Shown piece after piece: positions 50,309-63,791 of a stretch of DNA of 64,000 nt (positions are counted from its first letter, which is position 1; each line of letters opens with the position of its first letter). Position numbers and translations under genes: made by a program. The stretch lies in NCBI GenBank assembly GCA_003024785.1, contig PUQB01000405.1:134615-198614 (forward strand), given 5' to 3'. The notes below the pieces were generated by a model. It saw nothing but the letters and a program-made list of their open reading frames with translations. It had not been told where the DNA came from and did no database searches. The stretch is from Selaginella tamariscina. Taxonomy: Eukaryota > Streptophyta > Lycopodiopsida > Selaginellales > Selaginellaceae.

Positions 50309-50735
50309 GGGGGAGAGAAAGAGAGAGAGAGACATATTAATGCATGACATATACAAGTATGATGATGTATAAAACACACATAAGTAGATACGCATTAGAG
50401 TATACATGTATATCAATATGTGTATTTACAAGCTGGCTGTTCTAGTGGGATTCTTTCTACAAACTAATCTTATCAGCACACACATTTGGATTTCTACAGA
50501 TTTAATTGATTTTGGTAATTAATATGAATAATAAGGCAGGAAAATCATACCTAAGCCCCGGTACAAACTTTGAATCCACCAATTCTCTTTGAGACGAGCG
50601 CACAAATGGGAACAAAATCAGGGTTTAGTTCCCAGAATATTCTAGAATATCCTCTATCAATGGATGTGATGCATGTTTCCTAAGGTTTGGATTCACCGTT
50701 GGTTTAACAGTCGGCAAATTAAAATTTGCAATCTG
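49167..50735 (-). CDS. Gene X: unrecognised multi-exon gene, best copy
   Basis: Exon-like segments on the minus strand: 50735-50551 (NLPTVKPTVNPNLRKHASHP, LIEDILEYSGN, a TAA, then LFPFVRSSQRELVDSKFVPG), 50493-~50445 (NPNVCADKISL), 49972-~49826 (MSFVAGMCALAGGPDLPVYT, NVEYDNYQQVHFIDHLLRCL), ~49785-49653 (LERYVKMSYDTSSAAPLVPR), ~49605-49386 (two overlapping open frames, DKKEHYCGYTRFHSCCILFE or MNRDFIRQFSGQERTLLWLY) and ~49337-49167 (DIRNGLISFIASLDNIGRDK, KLWEIPGEGKLDVILHKELF). GT-AG sites fit most joins; introns hold TA and GA tracts. The helical, leucine-rich composition suggests an alpha-solenoid, but I do not recognise the family. Partial, more decayed copies lie at 21.2-22.1, 27.5-29.7, 55.5-56.5 and 59.5-61.3 kb. 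Confidence 0.45.
50096..50330. repeat. (TA)n and (GA)n microsatellites in gene X intron
   Basis: TA tract 50098-50134, GA tract 50142-50206, then TA 50268-50308 and GA 50309-50332. The two TA-GA pairs look like an internal duplication of the intron. Confidence 0.85.
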
Positions 50736-51144
50736 CATAAACACAAGTGCATTTCTGAGAAATGCACGCATCCATGTTATTACTTACTTGATGTTTCAAT
50801 AATGGGTTAAACATTGCAGGATCGTATTCATTTACTCTGTGTTCATGCAAATTGCAAGTAATGAGCATGTTTATTTAAATTCTGCTGTTTATGAATTCGG
50901 ATGATGAAATTATGTCTCAAATCTGCAGATTTTTATGATATTAAGTATGATTAACATGTTTTTAATAAATTCAAATTTAAAAGGAGTTGAGACAGCTATT
51001 GTTGGATCGGCTCTAAACCTGTTTGTATAAAACATAATTTATTTATTTTCAATTGATTCGTTTACATATCCATAATTTTTAGTGTCATATTTCCTATTTT
51101 ATTCATTTTATTGATTTTTTATTTTAACTTTTGGTGTTTATTTA

Positions 51145-51610
51145 AACTCATCGCAGAAGTAAAGTATCACAGACTTCATAATAATTCTATAAAACTTATG
51201 TGTATACAATTATATTCATGAATAATATCATTATACATAAACATGTGTCTACTTATATCTTACCTGTATTTGTACACATGCCGAAATAAACGTAATCATA
51301 TATGTACTTACCACAACAGTCACAAATTTCATAGCAACACTTGCAACAGTCATCGTATAATTATTAAAATTAAGTTTTAACAAACACACAGAGAGAGACT
51401 TACCATGAAGAATGCTAGTGTTCTACCAAATAACTTAAGTGTAAAACTTGTGTGAAACTCTCTAACATGTGAGCTCATGTGTCCCAAGCATATTAAATTA
51501 ACTTAACTAATGCAAATAGCTAATGGAGTAGTTAAACCTAATACTTAAAAAGAAACAAGCAAAATTTAAATTATTAAACCTCTCTCTCTCCTGCATTAGA
51601 CATACACACA
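51145..51610 (-). pseudogene. Captured fragment of the SLC35C2-like gene, reversed
   Basis: Reverse copy of 11028-11637: contains the exon ending GATGAGTTTA (here reversed near 51145), the middle exons in decayed form, and the ACTACTCCATTAGCT exon near 51515-51535. The flank after GATGAGTTTA is shared with the other copies. Confidence 0.65.
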
Positions 51611-52130
51611 CAGATACATGCAAACCTGTAGTAATATGGGTGATACTCATATACACATAACAACGACGTTAACTTAAATTACTTGGGAGATATTATATCT
51701 AATAAATACATGTGTGTGTACACGACTGCAATATCTTATTATTTAATTGAGATATTTTCTAATTAAATGTTAATCAACAATTATTCATAATATTATAATT
51801 TTTATAACAACAGCAACATTATGCCTTGTGTTAGCTGCGGAATATGTGATTGTTTTTAAACAACTAATGAAACATACAACTATGATTGTACACTTAATAA
51901 ATTAATTAAGACACGATTGTGTCCATGTAATTTGCAAGATTGAGTTTTAAATGAATTGATTTTCTATTAAATTACAGTTATAATTAATTTATAATTTATC
52001 TATTAATTACATTAATAAAAATGGCTATTCATACACTTTTAATTTTTAGCTTTTTTTTTAAATTGAAAATTTTTTAAAATACTAAAGTTAACTATAGAAG
52101 TTATGTACGTTTATATATATATATATGTAA
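51611..52130 (-). repeat. R1 repeat copy, reversed
   Basis: Matches 57160-57710 in the same orientation and 58140-58680 in reverse, including ACTTGGGAGATATTATATCT and CAACTATGATTGTACACTTA. Confidence 0.7.
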
Positions 52131-52134
52131 GCCC

Positions 52135-52540
52135 CTGTGTATTTAGTGGCTAACAATCAACGCTAGCGACGTATATCCCAAGCCATATATTGATGGTAAT
52201 CTCTTGCTCTCACACACACGCACGCACGCACACGCACACAAGTTTATGTTATGTTATCCACAAGTTATAGTCCAATTGTGGATGTGGGGAGCATTTAAGG
52301 TGCCCACGAGTAAGTGTACTCCATATAACTTTAACCATTATTTTAACCGAGCTTTAACCCAAGGTTACTTCATCGAGAGATAACCTGTTGTCCAAGGAAG
52401 ATTTATAAATGACACCATTTGATTAGAGTTTTTTGTTTAGGAACAAACGAAACGTTTCAACTCAAGACTTAAACCTCTTTATAACTTATATATTTAATAG
52501 ATACTCTACACATACAAATTTCACCTTGTATACACTGATG
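52135..52540 (+). pseudogene. Gene Y fragment and divergent tail
   Basis: 52135-52290 repeats the gene Y start (VANNQR-type words and SYSPIVDV) on the plus strand. After GGATGTGGGG the sequence follows the alternative tail also found, in reverse, at 57900-57975 (AAGGTGCCCACGAG and TAACTTTAACC). The frame is lost. Confidence 0.6.
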
Positions 52541-53068
52541 TGTATATGTCATAATAATACAACTTTCGTGTTTTATATATGCATTCGTGTGTGTAACAAA
52601 TAACACTTTAAAGGACATATATTGCATTTATACTGTATTTTATATTATTATACAGTCTTTAATATAGCTATATTATGTATTCTAAAACTTATTAATTTAG
52701 AGAGTTTTTATAGTTTCCAGAAGATAAACGTGATAACGTGGAAAGTTGTTTTATCTGAGAAATTATTTTACTTATCATATATATTTAATTACACATTAGA
52801 GACTTCCAAACATATATATATTATTATAAATATATATATATATATAATTATATATATATATATATTTTAATATTTTGGTCAAAATATTAGAAATGTGAAT
52901 TTTATAAGTAAATTCGGTATTGATTTCCGTACAAGTTTTCAGTTTTCTTAAGAGCTTTCACTCGAGCGATGTAAATAACACATAATCGAGTTTCAGTTTT
53001 AAATGTTAATGTTTTACAATATTTAACATTTTTAATATATTTAACAACTATACAATATGACTTATTAT

Positions 53069-53379
53069 TTACATGTCATCATGTACATTAGCAGATGCCT
53101 GTAAGACATTCTTAACAGTAGAAGTGAAACTGTTACTTGCATCTTTTGCAATAGTTTTCTTCACATTTCCTCTCTTCGGCAAGGGCAAAATTTGCCTTGT
53201 AAACGACTTACTCCCTTCCTCTTGAAAATAATGTATTTTAATCTAAAACAAAACAGTAAAAAACATAAATTAATAATATATCAATAAAACATTTTAAAAA
53301 TAAGTATATATTAAATTAACAAAACAACAACCGGAACAAAGGAGTCGTATGGTCCAGACATGGATGTGTCAGCCGTCAT
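53069..53379 (-). CDS. Small two-exon gene, copy 2 (73 aa, unrecognised)
   Basis: The start codon is at 53379; exon 1 (53379-53332) encodes MTADTSMSGPYDSFVP, lacking three residues (RGY) found in copies 1 and 3. A phase-0 GT-AG intron follows; exon 2 (53242-53069) encodes IKIHYFQEEGSKSFTRQ, PKRGNVKKTIAKDASNSFTS and TVKNVLQASANVHDDM, then TAA. This is the fullest open version, since copy 1 lacks AKDA and copy 3 stops early. An E2F-type GCGGGAAA lies upstream (about 53464-53471 in reverse) within the conserved promoter block. Function unknown. Confidence 0.6.
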
Positions 53380-55019
53380 TTTCTCCGACAACTACAAGTA
53401 AGATGTGCTACTAAATTTAAATGCCTTTAAATTACCAGTTAAAAATTTAAAGGCTTTGTGAGTGCGGGAAATAATGCACAAGAACAATGCTTATCCGGAT
53501 ATAAGATAAGGAATCTCGGTCGTGGCATTCTTTTTCCCGTTCCACCATATATATACACGCACATGTGCATATACATATATATCAGTGTGTATGTGTATGT
53601 GTATGTGTGAGTGTGTGTGGAGAGAGATGTGTACACCAACTTATTTACCTAAAATAACTACCAGTCTACCATTAAAAACTATAATTGTAAAACATTATTA
53701 ACAAGAGTTAACTTTACTTATTTATTAAATATTTCTGTTGTATTTTAAAAATATTCAAATTTGCCAAATAAAAGTGATTATTGAAATTTATAATGATATT
53801 ATAAATACCAAAAGAATACTTCAATATACTAATGTTAAACTATCGTATGTACGTGTAGTTTCTACTATAAATACACGTATTAGTGATGTATTATATTATG
53901 GAGTAATACGTGGTTTGGAATATTAATTTTATATAATTTTTGTGTGAAGATACATACATAATAGAAAATATTTAAATATTTACTATTTTATAAAAGGGTA
54001 AAAATAGTATCTGTTTAGAAGAAGGGGAAAGATATTATTTTATTCTTACAAAAAAAGTGTATATTTCCATTCAAAGTCGATTTAAAAAATTTCTATTCCT
54101 TGTATGCCAAGAAAATGTCCTAATAGTTCTTTTTAGAATATATAATTATTTAGAACAATAAGTAATTAGTTGTATAATGAAATAACAATTTTATTTTTAA
54201 ATTATTTACTAAGTATGATATTTATTTAAAGCCTTGCACATGAAAGTTAATGTAAAGCAATTTAATATATTACATTTAAATTGAAAAGAAACACCACTCT
54301 TCAAATGTGAATCATATTTTAAAATTAACATTTTTGTAGTATGGCATTTAAAACAATCTTATTTTATTTCTCATATAACAAATAAAATTCTACATGTGCA
54401 ATAATTCTAATTTAAATGTGGTAATTATAGTTCTCATATATTCATTTGCACTTAATATAATTATTTTTATTCATTAACATGTAAAAGTTAAAAGCATCGA
54501 TAAACAATATAATTTTTAAGTTAAAATTTAATGTTTGAATTATATCGTTAATGAGTGGTTTAATTAGAGTTTAGAACTCAAGTTTATTAAATTTAATGAG
54601 CCATTCAATGATTAAAAAGATGTATGTTATTATTATGTATATACTTTATAAATTCATTATGCAATTGTAACTTTTTTTGTTTTTTAATAATTAAATTGCA
54701 TAATCTCAAGTGCTTTAAGAAGCATTTAATTCACATTAAAATTATATTCACATTTGAAAAATATTCAGATAACTAAAAGAAAAGTTTTATTTATATTAGG
54801 CTTTAAATTATAAGATATTCAAATTTAGAATATTCCATTAACAATATGCATTATTGATGATCATAATGTATTTATATGTTTTATTTGATTATATTCAATA
54901 CATGCATACATAATTTTAGTGACAATTATAAAAAGTTAAGAAAATTTAAATGTTAAAGAACATTTATTAATAATCTATTAATACATATACAATGTTCATG
55001 TTTGTATAGACAAATAGAT

Positions 55020-55051
<32 letters not shown>

Positions 55052-56680
55052 GCACATGTATATAAATTATCGCATAATAAACACTTTTTATATATTAAAT
55101 AATGTTTTATAACAATGTTTGAGAAGTAACATTTCAATTTATAATTTTATACAAAAAAATAAATAATTAAATATTTAAAGCTGTTAAAAGTTATATTTAA
55201 TATATTTAAAAAGTGCATACAAGTAATATTTTAGAAATTATAAATTAAAAATCAAAAACCTTAACAATAAAATGTGGTTTTATAACTACATAGATATAAT
55301 GTTTAATTTTAAATGTGGACCAAGGATATACCTATAAAATATTTTGATATACAAAATATAATAATAACAAAACTCCGGTATGTTCATGTTGTAATTGAAT
55401 ATAAATAAAATAAGTAATAATAATTTCAAAAAGATTAAAAGAACATCATATGTAACTTATAACTTAGAAAGCATATACATTCTTATTTTATTAAATTATG
55501 TCTTTTCTATATATTGTCCTTTTGTTTGTGTGACTATGCAAGTCATGCCATTAATATATTTGAATGTTTGTATTATGCGTGAAGACAAAAAGAGATTATA
55601 AATTGAAATATGGATTAGATAATAATAAAAAAAATTTAAATTAAATGAGTCCAAAGTGTACATTTTGTCCGCAAGATACATATGTATATAATAAGTATAT
55701 AACAAATATAAATATAAAATATAGTTAAAACTCATTAATATTTAAAATTAAAAAACTTACATTACAAGTTAAAAAGTGTTATATACAAAATCGCATTGAA
55801 CTTTCTTTTTCTGAGGATTTTTCATAATTTCAATAAATAAGCTTAATCAATTTTTAATATTTATATATACAAAGAGTGGTTAAACATGAGAGAAGAGTCT
55901 ATAAAATATTCCATTTAAGTAAATGAAATATAATTTAAGTCTAAAAAAATAACATGTCTAACATTACATTTTCGAACACAACATAATAAAAATGAATATC
56001 TTGTATCCATTATAATGTTTTTTTTTTTTCACTAAGTTCTTTAACAAAGTTCATGTTTATCGATCAAATAGCTAATTAATTTAGTTATTAAAATGATAAA
56101 TTACTTGTGTGTACTATATGTGAAAAAAGATTCCTCTTATTAAGGTTCTGAAACTAATGGTGTTATATTTAAAGTATTATAACTCTCTTCATATAATGTT
56201 TTAATTAGAACTTTAAAAAGAAAAAAAAATTTAAATCACCTTGTGTACGGAAGAACACCTGCTATTGTTAGAGATTAAATAAAATATAACATTATTAATT
56301 TAACATTGTTTAAACACTTTAACAATAATTAAATGAACATGTTAGTAATTATTATTCCATATTAAATAATAAAAAACTATTTACCATGTAAACATGTAAA
56401 TTCGTCTCCTGCCTAATCATACGTCCAAAAAAAACATGTTTACACATTAAAATATAATGATGAAATGCAATTCAAATTAAAACATATACTCCTACATGTT
56501 TATTGTATAAAAATTAAATAAAATAAGCACTACTATCAGCTTTGAACCTGTTTTAATCATAAATGTAAAACATAATTTACTTATTTTCAATTTCATATTC
56601 ATAATTTTTGGTGTTATGACTTCTATTTTATTGATTTTTATTTATATGTTTTATTTTATTTTAATTTCTGGTGTTTTATT

Positions 56681-57150
56681 AAACTCATTGCCAAAGTAAA
56701 GTATACCAGTCTGCATAATAATTATATAAAACTTATGTGCGTGCAATTATATTCATAATAATATCATTTATATTTTACATGTGTTTGTGCACATGCCAAA
56801 TAAACGTAATAATATATGTACTTACCACAACAGTCATCGTCACTGCACTTGTCTTAGAAATTACATATATACTGAAAATATACAATTATTAAAATTAAGT
56901 TTAATAAACACACATATTGATTATAGAGAGAGACTTACCATGAAGAATGCTAAATGTAAAACTTGTGTAAAACTCTTCAACATATGAGCTCATGTGTCCC
57001 GCCATATTAAATTAGCTTAACTAATGCGGTGGAGTAGTTAACCTGTATAGTTACAATGTAATATAAAACTTAACTAAATATTTAAAAGAAAACAAGCAAA
57101 AATTTAAATTATTAAACCTCTCTCTCTCCTGTATTAGACACACACAGATA
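56681..57150 (-). pseudogene. Captured fragment of the SLC35C2-like gene, left arm copy
   Basis: Reversed copy with exon remnants still recognisable (AATTTCTAAGACAAGTGCAG, matching the ISKTSAV exon) and a splice-like GGTAAGT after ATTCTTCAT. It ends at GATGAGTTTA with the shared flank. Confidence 0.7.
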
Positions 57151-57855
57151 CATGCAAACCTGTAGTGATATGGGATACTCATATACACATAACAACGACG
57201 TGTAACTTAAAAGCGTCATCACATTACTTGGGAGATATTATATCTAATAAATGTGTGTGTGTGTGTGTGTACACGACTGCAATATCATTATTTAATTGAC
57301 ATATTTTTCTAATTAAAAGCTAAATCAATAATTATTCATAATATTATAATTTATATAACAACAGCATTGTGTTTAGCTGCGGAATATACCTCCATCGCAA
57401 CAAAAACTTATAAATTATGTGATGTTTTAAACAACTAATGAAACATACAACTATGATTGTACAGTTAATAAATTAATTAAGATACATTGTGTCCGTGTAA
57501 TTTGCAAGATTGAGTTTTAAATGAAATGATTTTTATACCCATTAAATTACAGTTATAATTTATTTATTAAATACATTAATATAAAATTGGCTATTCATGA
57601 ACTTTAATTTTAGTTTTTTTTTTTTAATTGTAATTTTTTTAAAATACTAAAGTTAACTATATAAGTTATTTACTTATACATACATATATATTATATATTA
57701 CATAGATATATATATATAACCCCTGTGTATTTAGTGGCCAACAATCAACGCTAGCAACGTATATCCCAAGCCATTTATTGCACGCGCACGCACGCACACG
57801 CACACAAGTTTATGTTATGTATCCAACAAGTTATAGTCCAATTGTGGATGTGGGG

Positions 57856-57975
57856 GATCTTGCTAAAGCCCACAATAAACGACAAGGACTGATCGTTTAT
57901 GACAATAGGTTAAACCCTAGGTTAAAAATGGTTAAAGTTATATGTAGTACACTCACTCGTGGGCACCTTAGATGC
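57856..57975. other. Asymmetric centre of the large near-palindrome
   Basis: About 120 bp lie between the two gene Y fragments and are not mirrored. It contains CTTGCTAAAGCCCACAATAA, CCCTAGG, and a tail matching 52295-52345 in reverse. A short open frame here reads through from gene Y (VYVMYPTSYSPIVDVGDLAK). Confidence 0.7.
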
Positions 57976-58689
57976 GACATCCACAGTTGGACTATACTTG
58001 TGGATAACATAACATAAACTTGTGTGCGTGTGGCGTGTGCTCGTGGTGTGAGAGAGAAAGAGATTACCATCATAAATGGCTTGGGATATACGTTGCTAGC
58101 GTTGATTGTTGGCCACTAAATACACAGGGGCTTATATATATGTATGTATATATATATATATAATATATATATATATATAAGTAAATAACTTCTATATTTA
58201 AATTTAGTATTTTAAAAAATACAATTAAAAAAAAACTAAAAATTAAAGTGTATGAATAGCCACTTTTATATTAATGTAATTAAAATATAAATTGTAATTT
58301 AATGGGTATAAAAAATCATTTCATTTAAAACTCAATCTTGCAAATTACACGGACACAATCGTATTTAATTAATTTATTAACTGTACAATCATAGTTGTAT
58401 GTTTCATTAGTTGTTTAAAACAATCACATAATTAATAATTTTTTGTGCGATAGAGGTATATTCCGCAGCTAAACACAAGACATAAGTTGCTGTTGTATAT
58501 AAATTATAATATTATGAAAATTATTGATTTAGTTTTTAATTAGAAAAATATGTCAATTAAATAATAAGACATTGCAATCGTGTACACACACATAGATATA
58601 ATATCTCCCAAGTAACGTGATGACGCTTTTAAGTTACACGTCGTTGTTATGTGTATATGAGTATCATCCATATCACCCATTTGTGTGTG

Positions 58690-59167
58690 TGTGTCTGAGA
58701 GAGGTTTAATAATTTAAATTTTTGCTTGTTTTAAAAAAATATTTAGTTAAGTTTATATTACATTGTTAACTATACAGGTTAACTACTCCACCGCATTAGT
58801 TAAGCTAATTTAATACGGCGGGACACATGAACTCATATGTTGAAGAGTTTTTACACAAGTTTTACATTTAGCATTCTTCATGGTAAGTCTCTCTCTATAT
58901 ATCAATATGTGTGTTTATTAAAACTTAATTTTAATAATTTATATATTTTCAGTATATATTGTAATTTCTAAGACAAGTGCAGTACGGATGACTGTTGTGG
59001 TAAGTACATATATTATTACGTTATCTTGGCATGTGCACAAAACACATGTAAGATATAAGTAAACACAAGTTTATGTATAATGATATATATTTATATATAA
59101 TTGCCACACACATAAATTTTATATAATTATTATGCAGACTGGTATACTTACTTCGCTGATGAGTTTA
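58690..59167 (+). pseudogene. Captured fragment of the SLC35C2-like gene, right arm copy
   Basis: Contains the GTTAACTACTCCACCGCATT exon, a GCATTCTTCATGGTAAGT exon end, an acceptor TTTTCAG before the ISKTSAV exon remnant, and the ACTGGTATACTTACTTCGCT exon ending GATGAGTTTA. The exon sequences are out of frame. Confidence 0.7.
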
Positions 59168-59499
59168 AATAAAACACCAGAAATTAAAATAAAAAAACAT
59201 ATAAAATAAAAAATCAATAAAATAGAAGATATAACACCAAAAAATTATGAATATGGAATTGAAAAATAAGTAAATTATGTTTTATATTTATGATTAAAAC
59301 AGGCAAAAGCTGATAGAACCAGTGATATATGCTGTAATAAAAAATGTTACGGATTAATAATTAAATTAGATTAATAATTAATAAATTATAATTAAATTAG
59401 TAATTAAACATTTCTGTAGTATTTTTCGATTACAGATTTAATCACTGGATAGACAATAGCTTCTCGACTCCTTTTAAATTGAATTTATTAAAAACATGT

Positions 59500-61340
59500 T
59501 ATCATGCTTTAATATCATAAAAATCTGTAGATTTGAGACATAATTTCATCATCCAAATTCATAAACAACAATATTCAGATAAACAAGCTCATTACTAATG
59601 AACACAGAGTAAATGTACATTCTGCAATTTTAACCCATTATTGAAATATTAACCATCAGTCAGTAGTAACATGGATGCGTGCATTCGCAAACCGGCGGTG
59701 AATCCACACCATACAAAACATGCATTGCAGCCGTTAAAAAGAATATTCTAAAATAGTTTCAAAGACTAACCTGATTTTGTTCCGGTTAGTGTGCTGGTTT
59801 TAAAGAGGGTTCAAACTTTGCAGCGGGACTTAGATATGAGTTTCCTACCGTATTAGGTCATAATAATTACCAAAATAGATAAAATCTGTAAGACTTCAAA
59901 TGTGTGTGCTGTTTTAAGAATATAAATGTGGGTATGCTTTTCATATAAAATTAATAAAATTAGTTTGTAGAAAGAATCCAACAAGAACAGCCAGCTTGTA
60001 AACACACATACATATACGTGTGTACTCTAATGTGTATCTACTTATGTGTGTTTTATACATCATCATGCTTATATGTATGCATCAATATGTGTATATATAT
60101 TATTTATCTATTTATTTATATATTTGACACAGTTAGTATATATGTCATACATTAATATGTCTAATATATATATGTTTTTTCTTTCTTCTATCTAACTCAA
60201 TTAGTGCTTATTTATTTAATTTTTATACAATAACATGTAGGAGTATATGTTTTAATTCGAATTGCATTTCATCGTTATATTTTTATGTGTAAACATGTTT
60301 TTTATTATTGAGACATATGCTTAGATAAGAGACCGAATTTACATGTGTAAACGCTGGTAAATGGTTTTTTACCGTTAATATGGAATATAATAATTACTAA
60401 CGTGTTCATTTTATTAATTACTTGTTGAAGTGTTCAAACAACGTTAAATTAATAATGCTATAATATTTTTATTTAATCTTTAGCAATAGCAGGTGCTTCT
60501 TTCCGTATACAAGGTGATTTAAATCTTTTTTTTGTTTTTTAAATTTTAATTAAAACATTATACAAAAAGAGTTATAACACTTCAAGTACAACACCGTTCA
60601 TTCCAAAGCCTTAGAAGAGGAATCTTTTTTCACACATATAGTACACACAAGTAATTTATCATTTTTAATAACTAAAATCAATTAGTTATTTTATTGATAA
60701 CATGAACTTTATTAAATAACTTAGTTGTAAAAGAAAAAGAAACATTATAATGGTAATACAAGATATCATTTTTATTATGTTGTGTTCGAAAATGTAATGT
60801 CACACGTTATTTTTTTAGACTTAAATTACATTTCATTTACTTAAATAGAATATCTTATAGGCTCTCTCTCTCATGTTTAACCACTCCTTTGTATATATAG
60901 ATATTAAAATTAATTAAACTTATTTATTGAAATTATGGAAAATCTTCGGAAAAAAAAAAAATTCAACACGATTTTGTATGATACTTTTTGAATTCGTAAT
61001 GTAAGTTTTCAATTTTAAATATTGGTGAATTCTAACTATATTTTTATATTTATATTTGTTATATATTTATTATATACATATGTATTTTGTAAACAAAACT
61101 TACACTTTGAGCTTATTTAATTTAAAGTTTTCTTAATTATTATTTAATTCATATTCCAATTTATAATTTCTTTTTGTCTCCACGTACATGCTTACACACA
61201 TGTACAAAATATTCAAATGTATTATTGGCATGGTTTGCATAGTCACACAAGCAAAAGGAAAATATGTAGAAAAGACATAATTTAATTAAATAAAAATGCA
61301 TATGCTTTCTAAGTTATAAGTTACATACGATGTTCTTTTA
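59500..61340 (+). pseudogene. Gene X remnants, right arm copy
   Basis: Plus-strand counterparts of gene X: AACCGGCGGTGAATCCACAC and GATTTTGTTCCGGTTAGTG near 59690-59800, the TAAATGGTTTTTTACCGTTA and TTACTTGTTGAAGTGTTCAA exon near 60360-60440, the exon with CAGGTGCTTCTTTCCGTATA near 60490, and GGAAAATCTTCGG near 60940. Frames are interrupted by stops, so this is not a working copy. Confidence 0.55.
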
Positions 61341-63371
61341 ATCTTTTTTAAATTGTTATTACTTATTTATTTATATTTCAACTATAACATGAACATACCA
61401 GAGTTTTTGTTATTATTATGTTTTATATATCAAATATTCTATAGGTATATCTTTGGTCCACATTTAAAAAATAAACATTATATCTACTAAAACTATTTAT
61501 TTACATAATATGTATTTGTAATTAACAATTTACGATTTTATAACGCAACTATCATAAAACCACGTGTTCTATTATTAGGTTCTTGGTTTTTAATTTATAA
61601 TTCCAAAAATATTACTTGTATGCATAAGTTTTTAAATATATTAAATATAACTTTTAACAATTATAAATATTTAAATATTCATTTATTTTGTATAAAATCT
61701 AAAAATTGAAATGTTACTTCTCAAACTTGTTATAAAACATTATTTAATATATAAAAAATGTGTTTATTATGCAATAATTTATATACATGTGCATATATAT
61801 ATACATATGTATCTATTTGTCTATTACACATTGTATATTGTATTAATCAAGTATTAATAAATGTTTCTTTTAACATTTAAATTTTCTTAACTTTTTATAA
61901 TTGTCACCAAGATATTATGTATGCATATATTGAATATAAATAAAATAAAACATATATAAATACATTATGATCATCAACAATGCATATTGTTAATTGAATA
62001 TTCTAAATTTGAATATCTTATAATTTAAAACCTAATATAAATAAAACTTTTACTTTTAATTATTTGAATATTTTTCAAATGAAGTATAATTTTAATGTGA
62101 ATTAAATATTCTTAAAAGCACTTGAGATTATGCAATTTAATTATTAAAACAAAAAAGTTACAGTTGCATAATGAGTATATAGTAATGATAATATACAGAT
62201 TTTTAATCATTGAATTGATCATTAAATTTAATAAACTTGAGTTATTTAAAACTCTAAACTCTAATTAACTCACTCATTAATGATATATATATAACTAAAA
62301 CATTAAATTTTAACTTAAAAGTTGTATTGTTTATTGATGTTTTAAACTTTACATACTAGCTAAATACAAATAACTATATTAAGTGCAAATGAATATACAG
62401 GAACTATACTTATCACATTTAAATTAAAATTGTTGTACATGTAGAATTTTATTTGTTATATGAGAAAATAAAATAAGATTTATTTTAAATGCCATATGAC
62501 AAAAATGTTAATTTTAAATATGATTCACATTTGAAAAGTAGGGTGTTTTTCTTTTCAATTTAAATGTAATATATTAAATTGCTTTACATTAACTTTCATG
62601 ATGCTCTAAATAAATATCATACTTGTAAATAATTTAAAAATAAAAGTTGTATTTCATTATACAACTAATTAATTATTGTTCTAAATAATTATATATAAAA
62701 GAATTACTGAGGACATTCTCTTGACATACAAGGAATTTAAATCGACTTTGAATGGAAACATACACTTTTTTTTGTAAGAATAAAATAATATCTTTCCCCT
62801 TCTTCTAAACAGATACTATATTTTTACCCTTTTATAAATTAGTAAAATATTTGTTATCTTCACACAAAAATTATATAAAAATTAATATTCCAAACCACGT
62901 ATTACTCCATAATATAATACATCACTAATACGCAAACGCATACAAGCAAATGTGTATTTATAGTAGAAACTACACGTACATACGATAGTTTAACATTAGT
63001 ATATTGAAGTATTCTTTTGGTATTTATAATATCATTATAAATTTTCAATAATCATTTTTATTTGGCAAATTTGAATATTTTTTAAAATACAACAGAAATA
63101 TTTAATAAATAAGTAAAGTTAACTCTTGTTAATAATGTTTTACAATTATAGTTTTTAATGGTAGACTGTAGTTATTTTAGGTAGAATAAGTTGGTGTACA
63201 CATCTCTCTCCACACACATCACACATACACAACACATACACACTGTATATATGTATATGCATATGCAGCACACATGTGCGTATATATATGGTGGAACGGG
63301 AAAAAGAATGCCACGACCGAGATTCCTCATCTTATATACGGATAAGCATTGTTCTTGTGCATCATTTCCCG

Positions 63372-63379
63372 CACTCACA
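63372..63379 (+). promoter_or_regulatory. E2F-type element upstream of small gene copy 3
   Basis: TTTCCCGC within GCATCATTTCCCGCACTCAC, about 93 bases before the ATG at 63472; the same element occurs in the other two copies. Confidence 0.5.
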
Positions 63380-63471
63380 AATAGCGGCCTTTAAAATTTT
63401 AACTGGTAATTTAAAGGCCTTTAAATTTAGTTATAAAATGTAGCACATCTTACTTGTAGTTGTTGGGGAAG

Positions 63472-63791
63472 ATGACGGCTGACACATCCATGTCTGAACC
63501 ATACAGAGGATACGACTCCTTTGTTCCGGTTGTTGTTTTGATTTAATTTATATATACTTATATTTTTTAATGTTTTATTTATTATTATTAATTTTATTTT
63601 TTTTACTTTTTTGTTTTAGATTAAAATACATTATTTTCAAGAGGAAGGGAGTAAGTCGTTTACAAGGCAAATTTCGCCCTTGCCGAAGAGAGGAAATGTG
63701 AAGAAAACTATTGCAAAAATGAAGTAACAGTTTCACTTCTACTGTTAAGAATGTCATACAGGCATCTGCTAATGTACGCGATGACATGTAA
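63472..63791 (+). pseudogene. Small two-exon gene, copy 3 (early stop)
   Basis: Exon 1 63472-63528 is identical in protein to copy 1 (MTADTSMSEPYRGYDSFVP). Exon 2 starts at 63620 (IKIHYFQEEGSKSFTRQ) and reads KKTIAKMK then TAA at 63725-63727, because bases are missing against copy 2. The rest of the exon (to a TAA at 63789-63791) is still present and similar. A 63-aa shortened product is possible, otherwise a young pseudogene. Confidence 0.55.

Larger units (their letters stand above)
52541..57855 (-). repeat. Left arm of the large near-palindrome
   Basis: Mirror image of 57976-64000, in order from the axis outward: gene Y fragment (57855-57720), R1 (57710-57160), SLC35C2-like fragment (57150-56681), gene X remnants (56500-55490), AT block (55260-54140), small gene (53379-53069). 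Near 56520-56560 the arm lacks about 1 kb that the right arm has (about 59260-60190). Sampled segments are nearly identical (for example 56840-57060 against 58786-59010). Confidence 0.8.

Noticed and set aside
50012-50416. 134-codon open frame rich in Ser, Tyr, Ile
   Set aside because: Translation of TA and GA microsatellites in the gene X intron.
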